A DNA stretch of 64,000 bases from Apium graveolens. Taxonomy: Eukaryota; Streptophyta; Magnoliopsida; Apiales; Apiaceae. This document shows, piece after piece, positions 32,945 to 42,688 of this stretch (position 1 is the stretch's first letter; each line of letters begins with the position of its first letter). The notes beneath the pieces are model-generated. The model saw only the letters and a program-made list of their open reading frames with translations, made no database searches and was not told the DNA's origin. Location: positions 221,863,380 to 221,927,379 of the forward strand of contig NC_133649.1 of NCBI RefSeq assembly GCF_009905375.1, read 5' to 3'. The translations under genes and the position numbers were made by a program.

Positions 32945-35900
32945 CCATGATGTTGTTAAACAATAGGATTAAGGCCCTTCCCTCTCGATGATTTCTCAAC
33001 CACTTCTCTTGATAACCCTTTGGTTAGTGGATCCGCAATATTATCCTTTGACGACATATAGTCAATAGTGATAACTCCGATTGAGATTAATTGTCTAATG
33101 GAGCTATGTCGTCATCGTATATGACGGGACTTTCCATTATACATCGTGCTCTGTGCTCTTTCAATAGTGGATTGACTATCACAATGTATCTTTATTGTAA
33201 TCACAGGCTTTGGCCATCTTGGAATATCCTCCAGAAATTGGCGTAGATATTCAGCCTCTTCAGCGCATTTATCTAGTTCCACGAACTCAGCTTCCATCGT
33301 GGAATGAGTTATCACCGTTTGCCTGGAGGATTTCCATGATACTACCGCTCCAGCTAGTGTAAATACGTAGCCACTCGTGGATTTTAGTGCCTTCTTGCTT
33401 GATATCCAGTTTGTGTTAGTATATCCATCTCATACTGCTGGATATCTGCCATGGTTCAGTCCATACTCTCGAGTTCCCCTCAAATACCTCAGTACCCTTA
33501 TGATTGCTTTCCAGTGATCAACTCCCGGATTACTCGTAAATCTACTCAAAATGCTAATTGAGTATGCAATGTATGATCTTGTACAACTCATAAGGTACAT
33601 CAGACTTTCGATTATTCTCGAGTATATCACTTGGGAGACTCCTACACCTTTATTCTTGGATAGATGTAAAGTCATATCCACAGGTGTCTAGCTTTCTCAA
33701 AGTCGTCCTTAAGAAACTTTTCTAGGATATTGTCAATGTAATGAGGTTGACTTAGTACGAGACCCTCTGATGTTCTAGAAATTTGAATTCCTAGAATAAC
33801 ATTTGTTAGTCCCACATCTTTCATTTCGAATCTCGATTTCAAAATGTCCTTAGTAGATTTGATCATTTTATCATTGCTTCCGGCAATAAGTAGATCATCT
33901 ACATACAATATCATCATGACATAACCGCTGTCATTTTCCTTGACATAGATTCTCTCGTTTTCCTTGTAATATACACAACTATTACATTCATTGATTTTGA
34001 AGCCATTTTCCATCACGATCTCATCAAATTTTTTCATGCCATTTCATAAGCGCTTGCTTCAAACCATATAGTGATTTCACTAATTCACAGACTATTCTCT
34101 CTTGTCCAGGGACAACAAACCCTTCAGGTTCATATAGATTTCCTCATCTATATCCCCATTTAAAAAAGCTATTTTCACATCCATTAGATGTACTGTTAGA
34201 TTTCGCATTGCAGCGATAGAAAACATCATCCTTATGGATGTTATTCTCATTATAGGAGAATATGCATCGAAGTAATCAAGGCCTTTCTGTTGCTTGTATC
34301 ATTTGATTACAAGTCTGGCCTTATACTTATCGATAGTGCCATCGGTTTTCAACTTTTTCTTGAACACCCACTTGCTACCTAATGGTTTACAACCGGTTGG
34401 CAAGTATACTAATTCCCAAGTATGATTCTGCATAATAAAATCAACTTCGTTCTTGATGGCCTCTTTCCACATAGGCCCATCCGGTGAGCTAACCGCTTCC
34501 TTATAGGTTTTCAAATCACCTTCTTCGAGCAAATAGGTCATAAAATTAGACCCATAGGATTTCTCCGTACGTTGTCTTTTGCTCCTTCTCACAACCCCCA
34601 CATTTTCGTCTTCACTTTCTTCACTTTCATTATTATTATCTATAGACTCATGAGTTCGTTTAGACATTGTGGGTTGTTCGTTTCCTGGATTACATGGAAA
34701 TGTTATCTCAAAGAATGAGGCGTTCCTTGATTCCATAATGGTATTCTTTTGAGTATCAGGAATCTTAGATTCATGAACAAGAAACTGATATGCAGTGCTA
34801 TGTGGAGGATATCCAATGAAGATACAATCCACAGTCTTTGGACCAATCTTCACCTTTTTAGGTGTAGGGATTAATACCTTTGCAAGGCACCCCCACACTT
34901 TTAAGTGTTAATAACTTGGTTTCTTTTTATTCCATAATTCATAAGGACTTACATCCTTATTCTTGCGCATCGTAATATTTAAGATATTATTTGTGCTTAA
35001 GATGGCTTCCCCCCACATCGACTGCGGAATTCTAGAGCTTAACAATATCGTATTCATCATCTCTTTGAGAGTGCGATTCTTCCTCTCATCCATACCATTT
35101 GACTAAGGGGATTATGGTGCAGTGACCTCATGAATTATACCATGTTGTGAACAGAAATCTCCGAAAGGTTAAACATATTCACCTCCACGATCACTTCGTA
35201 TAGTTTTAATTTTCTCAGTTTGTTGTGTCTCAACTTCTTCTTTATAGATTTTAAATTTATCTATAGCTTCATTTTTGCTTTTTAGCAAATATACATAGCA
35301 GTATTTTGTACAGTCATCTGTGAATGTAATAAAATACTTATTTTCTCCTCTTATTGAAGTGAATTTTAAATCACATATATCACTATGTATTAGGTCTAGC
35401 ACTTTGGCGTTTCTTTCCACACATTTAAATGATGTTCTCGTTAATTTTGCCTCAACACAAGTCTCACACTTATGTTTTGAATCAGTAGTGAGTTTTGGTA
35501 TGTATTCTTTTGCACTTAATCATCGTAAAGTGTCATAATTTACATGTCCGAATCTAGCATGCCATAGATTAGGAGACTCAATCAAGTAAGCAGAAGAATT
35601 TTTCATTTCATTATTATCCTTAACAGACTTCACATTGAGCTTAAAAAGCCCATCAGTTACATAACTCTTACCTATAAACATACCACTCTTAGACAAAATA
35701 ACTTTATCTGACTCTATTATAATGCGAAAGCCATGGTTATTCAACAGAGAGCCAGACACCAGGTTCTTGCGAATATCAGGCACAAAAAGTACATTTTCAA
35801 AGTCAGATTCTTTCCAGAGGTCATTTTCAGAATCACCGTGCCTTCTCCTTCAATTGAAGAAGTTGCAGAGTTCCCCATGTAGAGCTTCTCACCAGCATTA

Positions 35901-37206
35901 GAAATTTTGAGGCTAGAAAAAATTGCCTTATCCGAGCAGACATGCCTTGTAGCTCCAGTATCAATCCACCATTCTCTTGGATTTGAGCCAACAAGGTTTA
36001 CTTCAGAGATTGTAGCACATAGGTCTATGTCACCCATCTCCTTGGACACATCATCAATCATGTTTGCTTCCTTCTTCTTGTTGGGCTTCTTGGGCTTCTT
36101 GCAATCGGCAGACCTATGCCCTACTTTATCACAGTTGTAGCACTTTCCTTGAAACTTCGACGACTTCGAAATTCCTCCTTTGGGTGCCAGCTTTCCCCCT
36201 TTCCCAAAATTGTTCTTCTTGGGCTTGGAGCTCTGCTGCTCCACCAAGTTCGCCTTTTCATTGGGAACATTGATTTTCCTCTCGGATCTTCTGTTGTCTT
36301 CTTCGATACGAAGTCTAACGATAAGATCCTCCATAGACATATCTTTACGCTTGTGCTTAAGGTAGTTCTTGAAATCTTTCCAACCATACGGCAACTTTTC
36401 AATCACAACAGCAACTTGGAAGGACTTACTTATGACCATCCCCTTAGCATGAGTATCATGGACGATCACTTGTAGTTCTTGCACCTGACTGACCACAGTC
36501 TTAAAATCCGCCATCTTGTAATCAAGAAAGTGACCAACAATCCACTTCTTTGCCCCAGCGTCCTTGGTTTTATACTAATGGTCAAGTGATTCCCATAAGA
36601 CCTTAACTGATGATTTTGAGAAATAAACATTATATAATGAATCAGCCAAACAGTTTAGCACATAGTTCTGACATATATAGTAGACGTGCTTCCGGGAATC
36701 CGCAGCATACACAGTCTGCACATCACTCTCAGCAGTGAGCAATGGTACTTCCTCCTTGAGATATCGATCAAGGTTCAGTGTGGTCAGATAGAACAACATC
36801 TTTTGCTGCCAGTGTTTGAAGTTCGATCCATTGAACTTCTCAGGTTTCTCAGCGTGTGCAGCTGGCACAGCAGGATGAGTAGGCGCTACAGGATGAGTAG
36901 GCGTAACAGGTGCAATATGTGCAACAGACACAATAGGTGTGACAGTCGTAACAGGTGTTTGTACTATCGTTGTTTGCACATCAGTATACCCCACATGTAC
37001 GGTATTCTGTCCAAGAGGCACATTGAACTGTCCCACGACGATATGTCCTCAAGGCATTCTTCCCCAAGGCACATGTCCTGGAGGCACATGTACAACCGTA
37101 CCTGTGCGTTAAGGTTTAACGGTGGCTGGTGATCCCCATCAGATGTTACAATCTGTGCGTTGGGATCAACCACATCGTTACTAGTCATATTGTTCACGTT
37201 CTCCAT
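32945..37206 (-). pseudogene. gag-pol: Tork-like copia gag-pol, broken in many places
   Basis: The likely start is the ATG at 37206 (MENVNNMTSND), followed by a frameshift near 37100. Gag: EKFNGSNFKHWQQKML, an in-frame TAG at 36575, LPYGWKDFKNYLKHKRKDMS and the knuckle CYNCDKVGHRSADC. Protease: WWIDTGATRHVCSDK, with its DTG intact. Integrase: HARFGHVNYDTLR, ICDLKF, IRSDRGGEYV and NGMDERKNRTL, with all three acidic positions visible, and stops between blocks. RT: GSKWVFKKKLKTDGTIDKYKARLV and a YVDD at 33894-33905. RNase H: SVYVSCTR-type remnants, then SIISTMEAEF-like [14 protein letters not shown] and [21 protein letters not shown]. At least six stops and frameshifts occur. All domains are present, so decay came by point changes rather than deletion. 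Confidence 0.88.
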
Positions 37207-37279
37207 TAGTCTGTTAAATAAAAAACCCCACAAGACAGATTTGACAGTCACATATTCAAAAAATAGTAAGCTTTAAGAT

Positions 37280-37864
37280 TGTTAACAATAATCTGTGCAG
37301 AAACAAATATACGTATAGGTGTGTGCGTGCAAAATAGATAACCGAAAAAGGAATGGAGACAGGAAGCATATTGTGAAGGATATAAAAACCCGAGTCCAGT
37401 GCAGAACTGTCTCCTTAAAGCTTATTAGCCCTCACCGTATTGTGCGAGCAAAAAGCCTCCCACGATAAAACGGATTGCAGTGGCGACACCGAAGGTCAGC
37501 ACTCTCAGCAAGCTTAAAAGTGAGCAAGAAACTATCGCGGGTTAGAGAATAGGTGTTTAGGAACAACTTTGTATTTGTGTGTTTAACCCTAACGCCCTAA
37601 AGGTGTTTATATAGGGAGGAAAAACTTGTGCGCTAAATAATTGCCATAATTAATTAAAACGCGTTAATTAATTAGGTCGGTGGTCAATTAATTATTATTA
37701 ATTAATTAATTCGACCAACGCAAAAACAAATATGTAAGTCAATTTATTTGAGCCCAGGCCCAACGAAAAATAAAAATTAGCAAAACTAGTCCGGCATTAT
37801 TCGGGCCAATTTTCTGCCACATTCGTGTCCGCAGGCTGCACACGCCGAAAGCCCGAAGGCTTGC
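37280..37864 (-). repeat. 5' LTR of the Tork-like element, truncated
   Basis: It matches bases 31379 to about 31964 of the 3' LTR and stops at AGGCTTGCG. The remaining ~370 bp (the U3 start) are missing. A 39 bp stretch of unknown origin (37865-37903) separates it from the SIRE LTR. No TGGTATCAGAGC-type primer site is seen inside the LTR edge at 37279 and below, unlike the other elements. Confidence 0.85.
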
Positions 37865-38124
37865 GTGTTGCCCAGTGAAGATAGAATTGTTTAAGTGGGG
37901 TTGTGTTAGTCCCAAACAATGCAGCAAAAATTTCAGAAGGGGGGTTGAATGTAATTCTAGTAAACTTTTCTTTTTCTTGAACTATGAAATGTTCTAACTC
38001 AAACTCTATATATATAAGTGTTTTGATTTGCAAGGTGCGGAATAACAAGTTAAGTAATTCAAAAACACAAAGTAATAAAAACACAAGCTTTTAAAACTTT
38101 CTGGTGGATTTGAAAGTATCCACC

Positions 38125-38126
<2 letters not shown>

Positions 38127-38186
<60 letters not shown>
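38127..38186. repeat. (AT)30 microsatellite in the SIRE LTR
   Basis: Sixty bases of perfect AT lie in copy A. Copy B has only a short AT-rich stretch (near 61540-61556) at the same place, so this is a local expansion. Confidence 0.95.
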
Positions 38187-38190
<4 letters not shown>

Positions 38191-38334
38191 TGAAGAACTC
38201 TGTGAAGAACAAATTGTCTCACAGCTGCTTTACAAGTGAACAAATAAACTACATATAAATTCTTAACAGTTACAGCCTTTTCTATTTATCTTCTAAAAGT
38301 GTTTTCTTAGTTATTTGTTTCACTAGCTACACTT

Positions 38335-38352
38335 GGTTTATATATCACCAAG
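38335..38352 (-). promoter_or_regulatory. SIRE TATA box framed by an inverted repeat
   Basis: TATATAAA on the minus strand is enclosed by CTTGGT and ACCAAG. The same arrangement exists in copy B near 61696-61713. It marks the U3/R border and puts the ATCC motifs upstream as candidate enhancers. Confidence 0.6.
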
Positions 38353-38597
38353 TTTACATGGTAATAAGACAGGATAATAAAACAAAAACTATCAAGTCAA
38401 ACTCCATGCTGCTTCACTACTATATTCCAGCATCTTTGAAAATCTTCTTAGCTTGCATGGAAATGGTAATGCTTCTTTGTTCTTCATTTCCTGTTAAACA
38501 GGATCCCACATTCCATTTGTAAATACCCAACGCATGTGACTGTGTTGTCACTGTCAACAGATGTTTGAATTGATCATCTGTCTGGTACATGCTTGTT

Positions 38598-38914
38598 ATC
38601 CGTCGGGTTGCCTTGTTGATCATCCGTCGGGTAGCTTTGTTGATCATCCGTCGGGTAGCTATTTGGCACTTGACTTCATTTCACTTATGCAGAATTACAA
38701 GACATCTTATATTTATAATTAATCAACCTATTCTGCATATCGAATAATAGTCAACATGACTCATATGCTACTACATGATCTATACAAAGTTGTTCACAGA
38801 AATGTGTTACAATACTTATTATTACATAAGCTACTCACTCGATGGATGTCAAATCATCATCCGTCGGGACTATATTGAGTCATCCGTCGGGACTATATCT
38901 GAATATCCATCGAG
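38598..38914 (-). repeat. ATCCGTCGGG-type motif cluster in SIRE U3 (copy A)
   Basis: The decamer ATCCGTCGGG or a one-base variant lies at 38598, 38622, 38646, 38859, 38882 and 38905 (ATCCATCGAG). An inverted copy CTCGATGGAT is at 38838. The three copies in 38598-38655 are 24 bp apart. All are in U3. Confidence 0.85.
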
Positions 38915-38992
38915 TGCTACATTTTTCACTAAGTTAAATCTGCTAAGGTGTTTTGTTAATGTAATCATCAAGTTCACAACATATTCCCAACA

Positions 38993-39000
38993 ATCTCCCC
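38993..39000 (-). other. SIRE polypurine tract (copy A)
   Basis: GGGGAGAT on the minus strand directly precedes the LTR start TGTTGGG. Confidence 0.85.
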
Positions 39001-39199
39001 AAATTTATGCCTACTAGAATTGTAGCCATAAATTAAGAGAAACTTGATGATAACAAAACACCCTAAAAATACAGACTTAAAAGATAGTAGATAAAACTAA
39101 AAAGTGCTGCATAATTTACTGAAAAATTGACAAGACAAAGTGTACAAAGATTTGCTCACAATCATTTTCAAGGTGCTCCTCTAGTCTGAGCAAATTGAT

Positions 39200-42100
39200 C
39201 TATCTCCTTGACTGTCTGGATTTCTTCCCAAGCCTCCTGTTGTTTTCTTCTATTTGATTTTGGAGTTGTCTGTGGAATTCAAGTTCATCAGATTCTGAGA
39301 GATCTAGCATTCCTTGCATTTCCAGAAGAGTCTCATTGCTAGAGATGCTCAACTGGTCTTCTAATGTGAAGAATCTTCTAACTCCCTTATCATCCATGAA
39401 TTCCATTAGCCAGTAGGGCCTTAGATGCACTCTACTCCCTGTGTAAGGAATAGTTAAAGTCTTTAGGAGTGCATCTATGGCTCTAATACTCCTCAGTTCT
39501 TCAATCTTCTTTAAAACTAATCTTCTAGCTGTCACATTGAATCCAAAGTTCTTTTTGAAGGATGAATAAACTTTTATCAGTATAGATTGGCTTTCTTGAA
39601 GAATCCTGTGAAGTGGCCATGATATCTCTTTTCCTCCATTGTACTGGAATACTAACCTTTCAGGCAGATTCCTTTAAGCATCAATCCCTCTAATTTCTTC
39701 CAGTTCATCTAGATAGAGGTTTAGATCGAAGAATTCTTTGATGTCACAGATGTACATGATTTCTCCCTTGTTGACCTTGGTTTGAGCTTTGGTTAGGGAC
39801 TTGGATCTGAGAGTTGATGGCTTCACTTTCTTGACTGCTCTGGTATTTGTCTTCTTTGGCTTCATGAAATGAGGTAGATTGAGTTCAGGAATTGGTAGAC
39901 TATCCCAGTCTATTGGCTTATCCTTTGGAATGATAGGTTCACCATGGAAATTCTTGGATGGATCTATCTTGAATTCTTCATGTGCCACAGGGGCATGGAT
40001 GTTTGAGTTGTTGTAGAAGTAAACTTTTTGGGAAACTGATCTTCCAATTCCTTTACATCAAAGTCCACTTTTCTCTTGACATGAAGTTTGTATCTAAGCC
40101 TCAGCATCCAAGGAGGTTAAATCTATAACAGCTTGACTTTGCTAAAATAGTTCCTCCCTGTTAGCATCCTGGACATTCATTAACTCACTTGCAATGACAT
40201 TCATCCTTATATCTCCTGTACCTGCATTTCTCTCATTATCTCTCTTTTCTTGCATCAAGGTCTCACCTTGGTTCCCCGCCCTCACACCCTCACCTTCACC
40301 ATCTAAGGTGGGACTCCTCACACTCACTTTTACCAGTCCTGAAGAAATGGACTGCATTGGATCACTCTTTTCCTCTCCTTTTTCCTGGGAGCAACCCAAA
40401 CTCTCACTCATGTCACTATCTTCCCTCAATCCTAATAGTGACTGCACAATTACTAAGTCATCTGCACTTGTAACTATAGTTGAACTTTGGAGTTGTACAG
40501 AGATACCCGACGAATGAGAAATATCCATCGGGGTAGTAATTTGACTATCCGATGGATGACTGCTGTTAGGCACATCCGTCGGGATACAATCACTACTCGA
40601 CGGATGAACAATATCCATCGAGTGAGTAGAAATGAATGAGTTTGGAGTGGAGACTATTGTGGACTCTGTGCAGATTGATGAAAATTTTGGCACAGATGTC
40701 TCAACAGTCTCAGAAAGAAATGGCAAGTGAGACAACAAATCATCTAGAAGATGATGCTCAATTGTATGGATTTTTGGCTTCTCCAACAGAGTTAAAGATG
40801 GAGAATATGGTTGTGATGTTTGAATCATGTCAAAATCCAAAGATTGTGTGGGAGAATTTGGTGTTTGAGGTGTTTCAATTTATACAGATTTTGGCCGTGA
40901 CTCCACATTTGTTGGAGCCACATCAATTTGACTTTGAGATGGTGCAGTGACTGGGTCTTTAGCTTCAGTTTGCACTGTGTGTGTACCCTGTGCATCCCCA
41001 AAGGTTTTAGATTTCTTTTTTATTGTGTAGGTTTGTGGTGAACTTGTGTCCCTACCCCTTTTGTTCTGTGCTCCTGGTTGAGAGCTTGTTTCAATAGTTA
41101 CATCCTTTTGGGAGGATGAAACTAGAATTGAGCTTTTATCCTTATTAATAACCACAGTTTGTTGGGAAACTGTGGTGTGGCTTGGTTTGGGTACACTATG
41201 CTCACCATCCTTATCCTTAGGGCTTCTTTAATGTTCACCTTGTCCCTCACCTGACTTTCCCACCTTCACACTCCCCTCTTTGTGTTTAGTGGATTTTACA
41301 ACTGGCATCTTTTGAGAAACACCAGAGGGGGCTTTCTTTTTCTTTGGTTTTGAAACTTTGGTTTTGGTAGCTTGGGTAGGCATCTGTCTGGTCATTGACA
41401 CATATGCCACTGCTACACTAGAAGGCAAAGAAATGGTTGAGGTTGGAAGAGTAGAGACAGTAGAAATTACCTCACTTACTTGAGGTGCCTCCATTACTGG
41501 AAAGTAGAAGAGTGGCACCTCTTTGTGGTGATCTGCTCTATTGAGATCTGCAATAATTCTTCTTTCTTGAACCCAACAATCTAACTTGTTGGTTGGGTTC
41601 TCAAGAACAATATCCTCGGAGAGGTGGTTAGCAAGCATCATGAAAAATCTAGCATAATAAACATTCTCACCCCTCTTATTAAGCTCCCCTAACTTAAACC
41701 CCAACTCAAACAAGACTAGATCACTAAAATTGAAGTATTTGTCAGTTACTAGCATGTAAAGCAGGTTGAGCATGGAGATATTAACAGAATCAAAGTTGCT
41801 AATTTTACCAGAAAATACTTTAGTAACTACATGACACAGATAACTCCTTTCTTTCCTAAGACCCAATCTCCTAATTTCACTTAATTTAGAGGTGGAGAGT
41901 GCATAACCCATGGAGTTTAACATGTTAACAATATCAGTGTCTGTGTGTGGAGTAGAGACAGTATTATCAGGAATCTTAAAGCATGCTTTAATAATGTCAC
42001 TATTAACACAGAATTCCTTACCTTTAATAGTGAAAGTGATGGTCTTGTCAGTTGAGTTGTACACTACAGTCGTACATATTTCCTCCACAACCTCACAGTA

Positions 42101-42268
42101 GATAGTGGGAGACTCTAGCATGGCATATTTGAGCTTACAGCCTTGCACAAAATCCATTTTTTTGTGGTAGTTGCCAGACTGTTGAATCCCTTTGTTCACT
42201 AGAGCCGTGAAATTGGTCTTCTCATAGATAAAGCCAGTTTAAGACATGATTTTGACGACTGGTGCCAT
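39200..42268 (-). pseudogene. SIRE second ORF (Transposase_32-like start), stop-ridden, copy A
   Basis: The ATG at 42268 opens MAPVVKIMS, then a stop near 42239. The same frame continues to 41228 with KGIQQSGNYHKKMDFVQGC, TFTIKGKEFCVNSDIIKACF and KLGELNKRGENVYYARFFM. This part resembles the plant transposon domain PF20167 of other retrotransposon extra ORFs (from memory). Low-complexity Ser/Thr/Pro sequence follows, with in-frame stops near 41228, 40880 and 40142. The C-terminal part has FHGEPIIPKD, LRPYWLMEFMDDKGVRRFF and ESDELEFHRQLQNQIEENNR. Around 40000-40140 a Lys-rich coiled-coil segment present in copy B (63400-63950) is missing. No signal peptide or membrane segment is seen, so envelope function is not supported. 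The protein is dead here. Confidence 0.75.
40505..40625 (-). repeat. ATCCGTCGGG-type motifs inside the SIRE second ORF
   Basis: Within the coding sequence, variants of the U3 decamer occur about six times in both orientations (CATCCGTCGGGAT, CTCGACGGATG, ATCCATCGAGTG and similar). They are translated as repeating SMDI, HPSSS and PMDISHSSG phrases. Confidence 0.75.
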
Positions 42269-42688
42269 TGTTAGAGAGTAAAAGTTGCAGAGAGAGAGGG
42301 TATTGCCTTTGAGAAAGAAATAAGTTAGAGCAGATGAATTGAGAATGATAAAATAAAAGAAATGAAAATGAATTTTGCTTTTATACTATCTCAAAAATAA
42401 CTGTCAAAAATAATAAAGTAAAATAAAGTGACCACTAAAAATTGCCCAAAATAGCCGTTAAAAAAATAAACTGTAAAAATTCCATCACTTATCCTTCATG
42501 TTATGCTTACAGACTGTAAGTATACTCGATGGATAATGTTCAGAAAATCGATGGCTAGGAATAAGACAATTCGACGGATGAGGATAAATTAGTTATCCAT
42601 CGAGATATAAGATATTCCAGAAAAATATTTGATTTTATTAACATATAGTATTCCGGCGGATGATCGAACTCGATGGATAATGATCCTG
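42269..42688 (-). promoter_or_regulatory. SIRE pol-ORF2 spacer with motif cluster
   Basis: The 420 bp upstream of the second ORF has no gene. ATCCATCGAG/ATCCGTCGAA-type motifs lie near 42528, 42550, 42572, 42595 and 42670, in both orientations. It could drive a separate ORF2 transcript (inference). A TC-rich stretch just before the ATG is near 42286-42300. Confidence 0.5.

Larger units (their letters stand above)
31379..37864 (-). mobile_element. Ty1/copia Tork-like retrotransposon, decayed, upstream LTR truncated
   Basis: This minus-strand element has its 5' LTR piece at 37280-37864, gag-pol remnants 32945-37206, a 3' UTR 32346-32944, a polypurine tract 32338-32345 and the 3' LTR 31379-32337. 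Domain order is gag, protease, integrase, RT, RNase H, as in copia. The first 100 bases of the two LTRs differ at roughly ten positions, mostly transitions, making this the oldest datable insertion here. The far LTR stops at 37864, so the target duplication cannot be checked. The Tork assignment comes from gag wording (NFKHWQQKMLFYLTTLNL) and is moderate. Confidence 0.88.
37904..38992 (-). repeat. SIRE 3' LTR (copy A)
   Basis: This LTR is 1089 bp, minus strand from TGTTGGGAATATG to GGGACTAACA. It carries an (AT)30 run at 38127-38186, absent from the sister LTR at 61322-62361. A TATA box (TATATAAA, minus, 38338-38345) lies between CTTGGT and ACCAAG. Upstream of it in U3 are at least six ATCCGTCGGG-type motifs. 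Confidence 0.88.
37904..42688 (-). mobile_element. SIRE copia 3' part: second ORF and 3' LTR
   Basis: Minus strand: a spacer rich in the ATCCGTCGGG-type motif (42269-42688), the broken second ORF (39200-42268), a polypurine tract (38993-39000) and the 3' LTR (37904-38992). The element is cut at about 42688, where Tekay RT begins. The same layout recurs at 61322-64000, which confirms the family. Gag-pol is absent here. SIRE (Sirevirus-type) assignment rests on the extra ORF between pol and the LTR and on the SIRE-like integrase at 49952-50414. Confidence 0.8.

Noticed and set aside
36116..36475. Plus-strand 119-codon frame opposite Tork-like gag
   Set aside because: It is a shadow of the minus-strand gag and protease frame.
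38598..38914. Interpreting the repeated motif as cold/drought DRE sites
   Set aside because: The reverse complement gives CCCGACGGAT. The DRE core needs A or G before CCGAC, so the match is incomplete.
39200..42268. Calling the SIRE second ORF an envelope gene
   Set aside because: No signal peptide, membrane segment or cleavage site is visible. Its start looks more like the plant transposon domain of other extra ORFs.
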